A DNA stretch of 64,000 nt from CAZSAL01 sp964604825. Lineage in GTDB: Bacteria > Elusimicrobiota > Elusimicrobia > 2-01-FULL-59-12. Below the pieces are notes generated by a model. The model was not told the origin of the DNA. It saw only the letters and a program-made list of their open reading frames with translations, and did no database searches. This document shows positions 35,206 to 42,650 of this stretch, piece by piece. The stretch covers positions 27,670 through 91,669 of the forward strand of contig CAZSAL010000004.1 of assembly GCA_964604825.1 (NCBI GenBank), read 5' to 3'. A program made the translations under genes and the position numbers. Positions within the stretch are counted from its first letter, which is position 1. The number at the start of each line of letters is the position of its first letter.

Positions 35206-35367
35206 GGAAGTTTAACCACAGAACCTGGGAGGCGCTTAACCGCCTTTCGTATATGGGTTGTATGCAGTGAGGGCGGGTTGTTCACCAGACCGTTGGTGGA
35301 TGGCCCGCCTTCTTTATTGTCTGACTCGCTTCCTCTGGAGGCGAGAACTTAAAACAAGGAGAACAAC
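35206..35367 (+). promoter_or_regulatory. hairpin-rich leader upstream of parB
   Basis: The 162-base gap contains a stem pairing GGCGGG (near 35272) with CCCGCC (near 35305) around an inner CACC/GGTG loop. A second stem, CTCGC/GCGAG, lies near 35327-35347. ACAAGGAGAACAAC then leads to the parB ATG. It may act as a terminator for the upstream pair or as a regulatory leader; no T-run follows the first stem closely enough to decide. Confidence 0.35.
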
Positions 35368-36849
35368 ATGCCAACGAAAGAAGTCGCACAGCTGCAAATG
35401 GCCGTAAAAGAGATCGTGGAAGGGTCGAATTGCCGCAGCCGGATGAATCCCGGCAAGTTCGAGGAGCTGGTGCAGAACGTCAAGAAAGTGGGGATTTTGG
35501 AACCGGCGCTTGTGAGGAGGGACGCGGAAGGGAAGGTCATTCTGATCGCAGGGCATCGGCGCCTGGCGGCGGCCAAAGCCGCTGGGTTGGAAAATATACC
35601 GGTGCGGCTCTTGGAAGTGGATGAGAAGCAGGCTGCCGAAATACAGACCTTGGAGAATCTCCACCGGGAAGACCTTGCGTCGATGGATGAAGCTCGGGCC
35701 TTCAAACAACTCCTGGATGGGGGTTCGCACACGATCGAGTCACTGGCCGCTCAAATAGACAAGTCACCTACCTACGTCTATCGGAGCCTGAGGTTGCTCG
35801 AATTGCCGGCCAAAGCAATCAAGGCTCTGGAGGAGGGGATTATCACCACCGGCCACGCACAGCAAATCCTGCGCGCCCCGGAGAAAAACGCCGAAGCGCT
35901 CGTGGCCTTTGCGACCACACGTATGGAATGGCAGAAACGCTATCCCAGCGTTTCGGAACTGCGGGAATACGTCGAGAAACGCATCGCCAAGGACCTTGCG
36001 GCGGCGCCGTTTCCGAAAGACGTACCGTACGCAGAACAGGTCGCGTGCAACGCCTGCCCGTTCAATACCGGCAACCAGAACGTGCTCTTTGATGGCGCAA
36101 CCAAGGGTCACTGTACGAACCCCGGCTGCTTCAACCGCAAAACAGCCGCCTACTACAAAGAGCTACAGACCACGGCAGCCGCCAGGTACGCGGGGCTGAA
36201 GTTCCTGGGAACCGCTTCAGATAACGGGTACGCTTCGGGCCCCCAACAGATCAAAGGGGCGTATGTGGTGGAAAAGCTCGACGACAAAATCAAGAAGGCC
36301 ATTCAGGCCAAACCGGATCAGTTCGGGTTCGGGATCGTAAAGCCCTCACGCTGGGGAGGGAAGAAGGCGCGTGTCGTTCTTCTCTGCAAAGAAGCGAAGT
36401 TGGCGGGGGTGAAGGAAGTGAATCGTGCACCGGCCTATCGGGAACAAACCCCTGAAGAGCGCGAACGAGAGGAGTTTATTCGAAGCCATGTTCAAAGAAC
36501 CTACGCTGCGCTTGCCGTCGAAATGCTGGAGTTTGATAAAGAGGACCTCCTCGCGCTTCTACAGGAGGAATGGGACGATGATTGGAAACGTCGCCGGGTC
36601 CTGCCATTCCTGGAAGCCTCGGGAGTTTCAGAATCAGATGCAGAGGAGGGTAAGTTTCCGGCAGAGGTTCTGGAAAAGAAAAGCCGGGATTCGTTGATCC
36701 AACTCGTGCTCTTGTCGATGCTCAATGACAACAGCGATTCGATCGGCTCACTTTTGGAGGTCAAAAAAGTGAAAGTGCAGGAAGTGCTCAATAAAGCTCA
36801 GGCCGAGGCGCTCAAGGTCTGGAACGAGAAGCATCCCCAGGCCGCATAA
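35368..36849 (+). CDS. parB: ParB/RepB-like partition protein
   Basis: This 493-residue protein opens with the ParB/Srx domain: VKEIVEGSNCRSRMNPGKFEELVQNVKKVGILEPALVRR and LIAGHRRLAAAKAAG, where GHRR stands for the GERR nucleotide box. A helix-turn-helix follows (about 115-145, SLAAQIDKSPTYVYRSLRLLELP). A later Cys-rich stretch, ACNACPFNTGN...GHCTNPGCFNRK (about 226-255), could bind zinc. The Glu-rich C-terminal 120 residues are helical. No ParA-type ATPase gene is nearby, so it may act as a regulator or DNA-organising factor of the element. Confidence 0.88.
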   Translation: MPTKEVAQLQMAVKEIVEGSNCRSRMNPGKFEELVQNVKKVGILEPALVRRDAEGKVILIAGHRRLAAAKAAGLENIPVRLLEVDEKQAAEIQTLENLHREDLASMDEARAFKQLLDGGSHTIESLAAQIDKSPTYVYRSLRLLELPAKAIKALEEGIITTGHAQQILRAPEKNAEALVAFATTRMEWQKRYPSVSELREYVEKRIAKDLAAAPFPKDVPYAEQVACNACPFNTGNQNVLFDGATKGHCTNPGCFNRKTAAYYKELQTTAAARYAGLKFLGTASDNGYASGPQQIKGAYVVEKLDDKIKKAIQAKPDQFGFGIVKPSRWGGKKARVVLLCKEAKLAGVKEVNRAPAYREQTPEEREREEFIRSHVQRTYAALAVEMLEFDKEDLLALLQEEWDDDWKRRRVLPFLEASGVSESDAEEGKFPAEVLEKKSRDSLIQLVLLSMLNDNSDSIGSLLEVKKVKVQEVLNKAQAEALKVWNEKHPQAA

Positions 36850-36867
36850 GTCATTCCCGTCGCACTG

Positions 36868-36910
36868 AAGGCCGGCTCTCTCCCAAACGGAGAGGGTCGG
36901 CCTTTTTTTT
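36868..36910 (+). terminator. Rho-independent terminator after parB
   Basis: AAGGCCG and CTCTC pair with GAGAG and CGGCCTT around CCCAAACG. The stem runs straight into eight T residues. It closes the parB transcript and isolates it from the following structured leader. Confidence 0.85.
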
Positions 36911-36988
36911 CGACTGCATACCTCGAAAACGGAAATCCTGATTTATCGCGTCGTGGTTGGAAAGCGTGCTATCGAGCATTCCCATTGT

Positions 36989-37224
36989 AAGGGTTGCCGG
37001 AAGGAGGCATAGCGGACAGACGGAACAAAATCGTTGCCCCCTGCGGGGCCCCACCATTTTGTTCCGTCTGATCGCGTCCGCTACTCCTTACCCCACGGGC
37101 GGCCGTCAACCGTGGGGTGTCGCCCGGCCCCTTCCGGGGCCGCGTTAAACCTCCTCCCGTCAACCCTTTGCCTTTCAGTGGCTCGCCAGACACACGGCGA
37201 GACTATCACGCGAAGGAGAAAGAC
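36989..37224 (+). ncRNA. large structured 5' leader RNA, copy 2
   Basis: Second copy of the fold at 34024. The outer stem is AAGGGTTG (36989) with CAACCCTT (37161-37168). The long arm is 37013-37080, the ACCCCAC hairpin 37090-37118 and the apical hairpin CGGCCCC/GGGGCCG 37125-37142. A final stem CTCGCC/GGCGAG precedes AAGGAG and the ATG at 37225. Relative to copy 1, CGGGC/GCCCG becomes CGGAC/GTCCG, and GATCCGCCAGA/TCTGGCGGATC is replaced by unrelated but still self-complementary sequence. CCTCCTCC (37150) is conserved. Confidence 0.7.
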
Positions 37225-37506
37225 ATGACGACCATACGAGACAACATGAAGGACCTGGTGCAGCGGATGCTGGTGACCAAGGGGATTACTTCTGAAGAAC
37301 AGGCGTATGAATGGGCCTGTGGGATTGCCGATCACCTGGGATTGGATGGGTTGGAGGGGGATCAAATCGGGCGGCTGGCCTGTGTGATCCTCACCACATT
37401 GAAGGGAACGACGACCCTTTATCACAAGCCGGCCGAGGTGCCGGTGGTGTGGATCAACTTTGACGATCTCAGGCGCGAAGGCGTCGAGTCCGTGGAGGTG
37501 TTCTAG
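37225..37506 (+). CDS. hypothetical protein downstream of structured leader 2
   Basis: This 93-residue, mostly helical protein (MTTIRDNMKDLVQRMLVTKGITSEEQAYEWACGIADHLGLDGLEGDQ) has a C-terminal strand region (VPVVWINFDDLRREGVESVEVF). The AAGGAG site lies 6 bases before the ATG at the end of the structured leader. It is unrelated in sequence to the protein behind the first leader, so the RNA rather than the protein is the shared part. It lies 2 bases from radC. Confidence 0.6.
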   Translation: MTTIRDNMKDLVQRMLVTKGITSEEQAYEWACGIADHLGLDGLEGDQIGRLACVILTTLKGTTTLYHKPAEVPVVWINFDDLRREGVESVEVF

Positions 37507-37508
37507 CC

Positions 37509-38183
37509 ATGGAAACCACCCAACAAGCTGACTTGATCCGGGATTTGCCGCCCTGCATTCGTCCTCTGTCGCGACTGGGAACCTTGGGTGTGGAAGCGCT
37601 CAAGGAGGCCGAGCTGCTTTCGCTGGCGGTCCGGTCACGCTCGCTGCGCTGGCCAGAGGAAGTGCTGGGTCGTCACAGTGTGAAGGAATTGCTGGGGATG
37701 CCCTGGCAGAGACTGGCTTCGCTGCGCGGGATAAGCCATGCGGGAGCGGCGGCGCTTTTAGCTTCGGCGGAACTGGTACGGCGCGCGTCGGGCCAACCGG
37801 ATGCGGGCCGGCCCGTTCTTCAATCGGTGGGGGATGTGGCGGTGCAGGCTCTGGAGATACGAGACAAGAAAAAAGAGTACCTGCTCGCCTTCTTTCTGAA
37901 TGCCCGGCATCAGCTGATCGCTAAAGAGATCATCTCGATCGGGACGCTGACGGCGTCTCTGGCACATCCTCGAGAGATCTTTGCTCCGGCGATTGGACAG
38001 GCCGCGGCGGGGGTCGTGCTCGTGCATAACCACCCCTCGGGAGATCCTTCACCCTCGGATGAAGACGTCCGACTGACCAAGCGCATCGCACAGGCGGGCC
38101 AGATCATGGGCATAGAGTTGCTCGACCACCTTATTCTGGCTTCGTCTGGAACTTTTTCGTTTAAGACCAGCGGTGCGCTCTGA
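37509..38183 (+). CDS. radC: RadC-family JAB-domain protein
   Basis: This 224-residue protein has an N-terminal helix-hairpin-helix-like part (LLGMPWQRLASLRGISHAGAAALLASAELVRR) and the RadC MPN domain. The metal motif is VLVHNHPSGDPSPSDEDVRLTKRI (His-x-His, Ser and Asp). RadC proteins are common on mobile elements and their activity is unsettled. Despite also being a JAB protein, it is far from the ubiquitin-like operon and is a different subfamily. Its stop overlaps the sigma factor start (TGATG). Confidence 0.93.
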   Translation: METTQQADLIRDLPPCIRPLSRLGTLGVEALKEAELLSLAVRSRSLRWPEEVLGRHSVKELLGMPWQRLASLRGISHAGAAALLASAELVRRASGQPDAGRPVLQSVGDVAVQALEIRDKKKEYLLAFFLNARHQLIAKEIISIGTLTASLAHPREIFAPAIGQAAAGVVLVHNHPSGDPSPSDEDVRLTKRIAQAGQIMGIELLDHLILASSGTFSFKTSGAL

Positions 38184-38713
38184 TGGATGCTCGAACGTTT
38201 ACGGAGCTTCATTTGGATTGCAGGAAACGTGTGCTTTTCGGGATTCGAGGGTATGTACGCAATCACGATGAGGCGGAGGATGTGACGGCTTCGGCTTTTG
38301 CGACCGCCTTTCAAAAGCGCAAGAGCTTCCGTAATGAGTCATCCTTCTACACCTGGGTTTATCGGATCGCCGTCAACCGTGCGACGTCGTCCCTGCGCAG
38401 GCGGCGGACGGTATCGCTGGATCTGCTTGAGGGAGCGTTACCGGATTCATTGATCGAATCGGACTTGATGGACCGCGCGATTGACCGGGAGGAGTGCTGC
38501 CGGAAGCTGCGCTGGGCGCTTCGGAAAATTCCGGTCTATTACCGTCAGGTCCTGGTGGACCATTTCGTCCGGGGCTTTTCGATCCGGCAGATCGCCCGGC
38601 GTCATCGCATTCCGATCGGAACGGTGTTGAGCCGGATCTTCAGCGCCAAGCGGCGGCTTCGGCGGGCGTGGAAAGGCAGGGAATCAATAAGAGCCGACTT
38701 AAGAGGGTCGTAA
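38183..38713 (+). CDS. ECF-type RNA polymerase sigma factor
   Basis: This 176-residue sigma factor has region 2 in VRNHDEAEDVTASAFATAFQKRKSFRNESSFYTWVYRIAVNRATSSLRRR (about 27-76). Region 4 is LRKIPVYYRQVLVDHFVRGFSIRQIARRHRIPIGTVLSRIFSAKRRLRRAW (about 111-160). Regions 1 and 3 are absent, as expected for ECF sigma factors. No anti-sigma gene is adjacent. The three copies of the 33-bp ECF-like promoter elsewhere in the element are its most likely targets, alongside the receiver-sigma fusion at 46339. The 292 bases after it (38714-39005) show no gene. Confidence 0.9.
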   Translation: MDARTFTELHLDCRKRVLFGIRGYVRNHDEAEDVTASAFATAFQKRKSFRNESSFYTWVYRIAVNRATSSLRRRRTVSLDLLEGALPDSLIESDLMDRAIDREECCRKLRWALRKIPVYYRQVLVDHFVRGFSIRQIARRHRIPIGTVLSRIFSAKRRLRRAWKGRESIRADLRGS

Positions 38714-39005
38714 ATACTTAAAAAATACGAGGACCCTCGCACTTATTCTCGCTTCGCTCCGTCACCGCCTGCTCCGCTCGAATGGGGATGCGCTATTAGG
38801 GGGGATGAATTGACGGGCAAAAAATGGCGTTTTGAGGGTGACAGGCAGAACTCACCGTTGGCTCACAGAAAGTCCCAGGCGTCAGAGGACAAAAGACTGT
38901 GGGCATTTCAGCCGTGAATTTGGCCTGATCGCCCCATTGATGCTTTCGGGTTTCCGAGCCAACCTTAGAGTCGAGGGGCATCGATTCGGAAAGGGCCACC
39001 AAACC

Positions 39006-39674
39006 ATGCGGATTCTGCTTGTTGATGGAGACAAACGATCCAGCCTCTTTTTAAAAGAAGGGCTGTCCCGTGAGGGATTCGCCGTCGACGTTGCCGGCGA
39101 CGCTGAAGAAGCCCTGCAGATGACGGGAAACATTCCCTATGACGGTCTGCTCTTGAATGGCCGCTTTCCAGACCGGACCGCTTACGGGCTTCTCGCCGCG
39201 CTGCGCAAACAGGGTTGCCCTGCCGCCATCCTCATGCTGTCGGGGCAAAACCCTCCGCCGGGAAATACCTCCTTGCCTCACCCCTCGGAATCCAGCCCCC
39301 GTCTTACGGACATCACCGCCCGCCTGTACGCGGCGATGGAGACGAGCCGGGCCCTTCAGGAAAGCGAAGGTCACTCACCCCAACTTCGATCGGGCGACCT
39401 GCGAATGGATCTGGGTGCGCACCGCGTCCTGTGGCGCGGAAAAGAGGTCGATCTCACCAAAAAAGAATTCGAACTCCTGGAATGCCTGCTCCGCCATCCG
39501 GGCCGGGTCCTCTCCCAGCACGCCATCGCTCAGGAAATCTGGAACATCGACTTTCAGGGCCATTCGAACATCGTCGAAACCCACGTCAAACGCCTGCGCG
39601 CGAAATTGGGGGATCGGTTTCCCGTTCATCTCATCCAGACCATTCGCGGTGTCGGCTACCGACTCGTCGTGTAA
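39006..39674 (+). CDS. OmpR/PhoB-family regulator with degenerate receiver
   Basis: This 222-residue protein has an N-terminal receiver-like domain (about 1-115) and a C-terminal winged helix: LDLGAHRVLWRGKEVDLTKKEFELLECLLRHPGRVLSQHAIAQEIW and IVETHVKRLRAKLG...IQTIRGVGYRLVV. The receiver is atypical. Where the phosphoacceptor Asp is expected, GLLLNGRFPD has Asn, and the conserved Lys-Pro near the end is missing. It is probably phosphorylation-independent. A nine-unit 11-bp direct repeat lies 64 bases after the gene, the spacing that OmpR/PhoB-type winged helices bind. Confidence 0.83.
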   Translation: MRILLVDGDKRSSLFLKEGLSREGFAVDVAGDAEEALQMTGNIPYDGLLLNGRFPDRTAYGLLAALRKQGCPAAILMLSGQNPPPGNTSLPHPSESSPRLTDITARLYAAMETSRALQESEGHSPQLRSGDLRMDLGAHRVLWRGKEVDLTKKEFELLECLLRHPGRVLSQHAIAQEIWNIDFQGHSNIVETHVKRLRAKLGDRFPVHLIQTIRGVGYRLVV

Positions 39675-39738
39675 GTCAGTCCCTCTGCCATACTCCAGCT
39701 GCCGGTTCCGCTGGCTGAATTCCTCATATCTCAACTTC

Positions 39739-39832
39739 CGCCATTTTCCCGCCATCTGATCGCCATCTGACCGCCATGTAAATATCATCAAATCGCCATC
39801 CAATCTCCATCGTCCCGTCAGCGGATCGCCAG
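39739..39832 (+). repeat. nine direct repeats of CGCCAT in exact 11-bp phase
   Basis: CGCCAT occurs at 39739, 39750, 39761, 39772 and 39794. Near-matches lie at 39805 (CTCCAT) and 39827 (CGCCAG), with weaker ones at 39783 (TATCAT) and 39816 (CGTCAG). All start exactly 11 bases apart. Eleven-base direct repeats on one DNA face are the binding pattern of OmpR/PhoB-type regulators, one of which is encoded just upstream. The rest of 39675-40038 shows no gene. Confidence 0.75.
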
Positions 39833-40038
39833 ATTCACTCCTTAGAATTTAAGGCGGTGAATGTTCGTGTTAATAACTGATCCCTTCATCGGAACCCTTT
39901 CAGACCTGGCCCCAGGCCGGTCCCGGACAGCCGACACCCCCCAATTCTCCGCATGCCCAATAGTCCTATTTTTACGTGGCACGCCCTCCGATCTTCCGTC
40001 GAGAGAGCTTCTTTTTCAATCATGCGGGTTTAGGGAAG

Positions 40039-40071
40039 TCGGGAATATTTTTCGATTTTCGACACTAATGC
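40039..40071 (+). promoter_or_regulatory. 33-bp ECF-like promoter motif, copy C
   Basis: TCGGGAATATTTT, TCGA, then TTTTCGACACTAATGC: the third copy of the block found at 15374 and 17109. It sits 14 bases before the chosen start of the first surface-protein gene, so the transcript would have a very short leader. The 11-bp repeat array ends about 200 bases upstream, giving possible dual control by a sigma factor and a winged-helix regulator. Confidence 0.65.
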
Positions 40072-40085
40072 ACAGGATGGCAATA

Positions 40086-41213
40086 ATGCGGACGCGAACC
40101 TTGATCCTGATTCTGACCTTGATGCTGACCGGACTCCTGCGGGCTTCTGACCCTGGAACGACGGCGGCGGATTTCCTGAACCTGGGAGCCGGTCCCCGCG
40201 CGATCGCAATGGGGGATGCCCAGGTGGGCCTGGCCAACGATGTCTATTCGACTTATTGGAACCCGGCGGGCCTCTCCACTTTAAGGACTCAGGAAGCCGC
40301 TTTTGTCCAGACGCAGTACCTCCAGAATATTTCCCAGGAGTATCTGGCCTATGCCATGCCTCAAACCCGTTTTGGTTCTTTTGGCGCGAGCTTCACTTAT
40401 CAAGGCTACGGAAGTTTCTCCGGATACGACGCCTCGGGCCAACCGACCGCCAGCGTGGGCGCCAATGACATGGATCTGGGGATCTCTTACAGCCGTGATC
40501 TCTATAAGGATGAACGCTATGGCTCCGAGTTGTCGGCCGGCGTCACTGGGAAATGGATCCGCGAGCAACTGGACCAGGCCAGCGCCAATGCCTACGCGGG
40601 AGACTTTGGACTGCTTTTTTCCCCCGGCATCCGGTGGGGGGAATCTCTAAACGGCTGGAAAGCGGGTTTGGCGCTGCGCAATGTCGGCACCGCCATGACT
40701 TTTGATCAGGAATCCTTTGCGCTTCCCCGAACTCTCGCCGCCGGACTCTCCTATACGGGCAACTGGCGGGATGAATCCATCACTGTCACTTTGGACGGCC
40801 GGCAGCCGAATAGTGGAGCGCGGAGCATGGGAGCGGGTCTTGAAATCTGGACCCTGCAATCCTTTGTTCTGCGCGGAGGTTACACCACGGAAGGTGATTT
40901 GGGCAGCGGTCTGCGCGTCGGCGCAGGGATTCGCTTTAAGACGATCGAAGTCGACTATGCCTTCGCCTCGGAGGGCCCGTTAGGCAACACGCAGCGATTC
41001 GGACTCACGCTTCGATTTGCCGCTCCGAAAGAAAATCCCGTGCTCCTGGCGCAGCATTCCTTTGAAAGGGGCATGCACGAATTCAACAAAGGACGTTATA
41101 CCGAGTCGCTCGCGGATTTTAATAAAACGCTCGAAGTCGATCCCACGCATCCGCAGGCGCTCGACATGATGAAACGAACTTATGAAAAGCTCAATGAACC
41201 TTCAGCGCAATAG
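40086..41213 (+). CDS. PorV/PorQ-like outer-membrane protein with TPR tail
   Basis: The protein is 375 residues from the ATG at 40086; ATGs at 40068 and 40077 are alternatives. A signal peptide (TLILILTLMLTGLLRAS) is followed by the PorV-type opening TTAADFLNLGAGPRAIAMGDAQVGLANDVYSTYWNPAGLS. The barrel strands then run to about residue 315. The last 55 residues form a TPR-like unit (FERGMHEFNKGRYTESLADFNKTLEVDPTHPQA). PorV-like barrels serve type IX secretion or surface lipoprotein shuttling in other phyla. It heads an operon of surface and sensory genes on the element. Confidence 0.8.
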   Translation: MRTRTLILILTLMLTGLLRASDPGTTAADFLNLGAGPRAIAMGDAQVGLANDVYSTYWNPAGLSTLRTQEAAFVQTQYLQNISQEYLAYAMPQTRFGSFGASFTYQGYGSFSGYDASGQPTASVGANDMDLGISYSRDLYKDERYGSELSAGVTGKWIREQLDQASANAYAGDFGLLFSPGIRWGESLNGWKAGLALRNVGTAMTFDQESFALPRTLAAGLSYTGNWRDESITVTLDGRQPNSGARSMGAGLEIWTLQSFVLRGGYTTEGDLGSGLRVGAGIRFKTIEVDYAFASEGPLGNTQRFGLTLRFAAPKENPVLLAQHSFERGMHEFNKGRYTESLADFNKTLEVDPTHPQALDMMKRTYEKLNEPSAQ

Positions 41214-42627
41214 CCTGATTCTGGCGTTGCTCTTTTTCCCCGTGGGGCTCCATGCCGTGGCGGCCAGCGGAGGTGACTACACCCTGACCAAATGCCTTGC
41301 CGGGGAATCCGGAGTCAATCAGGTTTCTTCCGCGGATTACGGAACGCCTTACACGCTGGGCGAAGACGCCGCGGGCGTCGACATGCAAAGTACGGATTAC
41401 GATCTGGTCACCGGCTACTTCAGCGGTTATCCCAGCGGCACCGTCGGACCTTTCAGTCTCTTAAGTTCTAATGTGGGCACAACCAAAATCCTGCAGGATG
41501 GCGTTCAGGTCGGTGTGCCCGTAAACGCCACAGTCCAGCTCACGTTTTCAAGTCCGCTTGATCCGACCACGATCGCCGGGGGCATCCAGGTCATGATGGT
41601 CATGGACCATCTCGGGCAACCTCAGGATGTCATTGTGCTGTCCTCCTATACCTACGATGCTGCCGGGTCTACGGTCGTTTTCTCGCCGCAAGGCGCGTGG
41701 CCGGGCAATACGCTCCTGGACGTGATCGTCAACAGCCAATTGCAGTCGATCGACGGCTTTGCGCTCGCCCAGGAAGCGCACGTTCGATTCATCACGGTTC
41801 TGGACCCTGCTCAGGAGAACGTTGTCCTGCATCCCATTCCGATTCCGGGGCTGGCTCAGGCCTCGGCTGTCGGCAGCGCGCCGTCTTTAAACCTCGATAT
41901 CCCAACCGGGTCCCTCTCCAGTTACGCGTATGTGCTGGTCAGCCAGGACCCGATTCATTCCCCGCTCCAGGCAAACCCCAGCGTCATCCAGACGGCGACG
42001 CAGAAAGCCCAAAACTCGGGCGGCGCCTACCAGACGCCGCTCGCCCTTGAAGAAATTGCCGCTTACAACCAGCAGGGTCAACCCATGAGTCTGGCCAAGG
42101 CAATCAGTTTTTCAATCACCTCCAGTGGAAGTCAGGGCTTTACGGGCGGGACGACCGTGCCGATCAACCCACAGACGCTCTCTCTCTGGACATTGGATTC
42201 GGCGCACTCCTTGTGGGTCAAAATGCCGGACAGCCGCCCGGATGGAGCGGGTGTGGCCGGATCGGTCACCCAGTTCTCGGTTTATGCCCTGATGGGGAGC
42301 GCCGCCACCGATGCTTCCAATACCTATGTCTTTCCGTTGCCCTGGCGGCCGCACGGTCCGAATTCCGGCGACGGCCCTGGTCAGACGGGGACCGACTCCG
42401 GCGGCATCACGTTCTCAAACCTTCCGTCCGAGTGCTCGATCAAGATTTACACCGTGACAGGGGGGCTTGTGCGCAACCTGCATCATTCCGATTTAGCCGG
42501 ACCGGTCGGCCAGGAAAAGTGGGACGGCAACACGTCGAGCGGGGAGCACGCCGCCAGCGGAGTATACCTCTGGCGCGTGGAATCGTCCGCCGACGGCAAA
42601 AACGGCAAGCTCATGCTCATACGCTAG
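41194..42627 (+). CDS. secreted Ig-like (Big_5 / FlgD-like C-terminal) surface protein
   Basis: This 477-residue secreted protein has the signal peptide MNLQRNSLILALLFFPVGLHAVA. A beta-rich Ig-like domain with ATVQLTFSSPLDPTTIAGGIQV (about 115-210) resembles the Big_5 fold. The C-terminal domain, FSNLPSECSIKIYTVTGGLVRNLHH...GVYLWRVESSADGKNGKLMLIR, looks like the FlgD/T9SS-type sorting Ig fold. The upstream ATG at 41182 is an alternative start. Partial overlap with the PorV-like gene suggests coupled translation; the barrel may export or anchor it. Confidence 0.7.
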   Translation: MNLQRNSLILALLFFPVGLHAVAASGGDYTLTKCLAGESGVNQVSSADYGTPYTLGEDAAGVDMQSTDYDLVTGYFSGYPSGTVGPFSLLSSNVGTTKILQDGVQVGVPVNATVQLTFSSPLDPTTIAGGIQVMMVMDHLGQPQDVIVLSSYTYDAAGSTVVFSPQGAWPGNTLLDVIVNSQLQSIDGFALAQEAHVRFITVLDPAQENVVLHPIPIPGLAQASAVGSAPSLNLDIPTGSLSSYAYVLVSQDPIHSPLQANPSVIQTATQKAQNSGGAYQTPLALEEIAAYNQQGQPMSLAKAISFSITSSGSQGFTGGTTVPINPQTLSLWTLDSAHSLWVKMPDSRPDGAGVAGSVTQFSVYALMGSAATDASNTYVFPLPWRPHGPNSGDGPGQTGTDSGGITFSNLPSECSIKIYTVTGGLVRNLHHSDLAGPVGQEKWDGNTSSGEHAASGVYLWRVESSADGKNGKLMLIR

Positions 42628-42650
42628 AGCACCGTATTCAGGAGATGACC

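Noticed and set aside
37509..38183. RadC JAB protein considered as part of the ubiquitin-like system
   Set aside because: It has the RadC N-terminal domain and sits in a separate operon with a sigma factor; the operon already has its own JAMM peptidase.
38703..38738. GAGGGTC/GACCCTC stem considered as a terminator of the sigma factor gene
   Set aside because: Unequal arms and no T-run after the stem.
39739..39832. Regular repeats considered as a CRISPR array
   Set aside because: The unit is 6 bases with a 5-base spacer; CRISPR repeats and spacers are several times longer and no cas genes are present.
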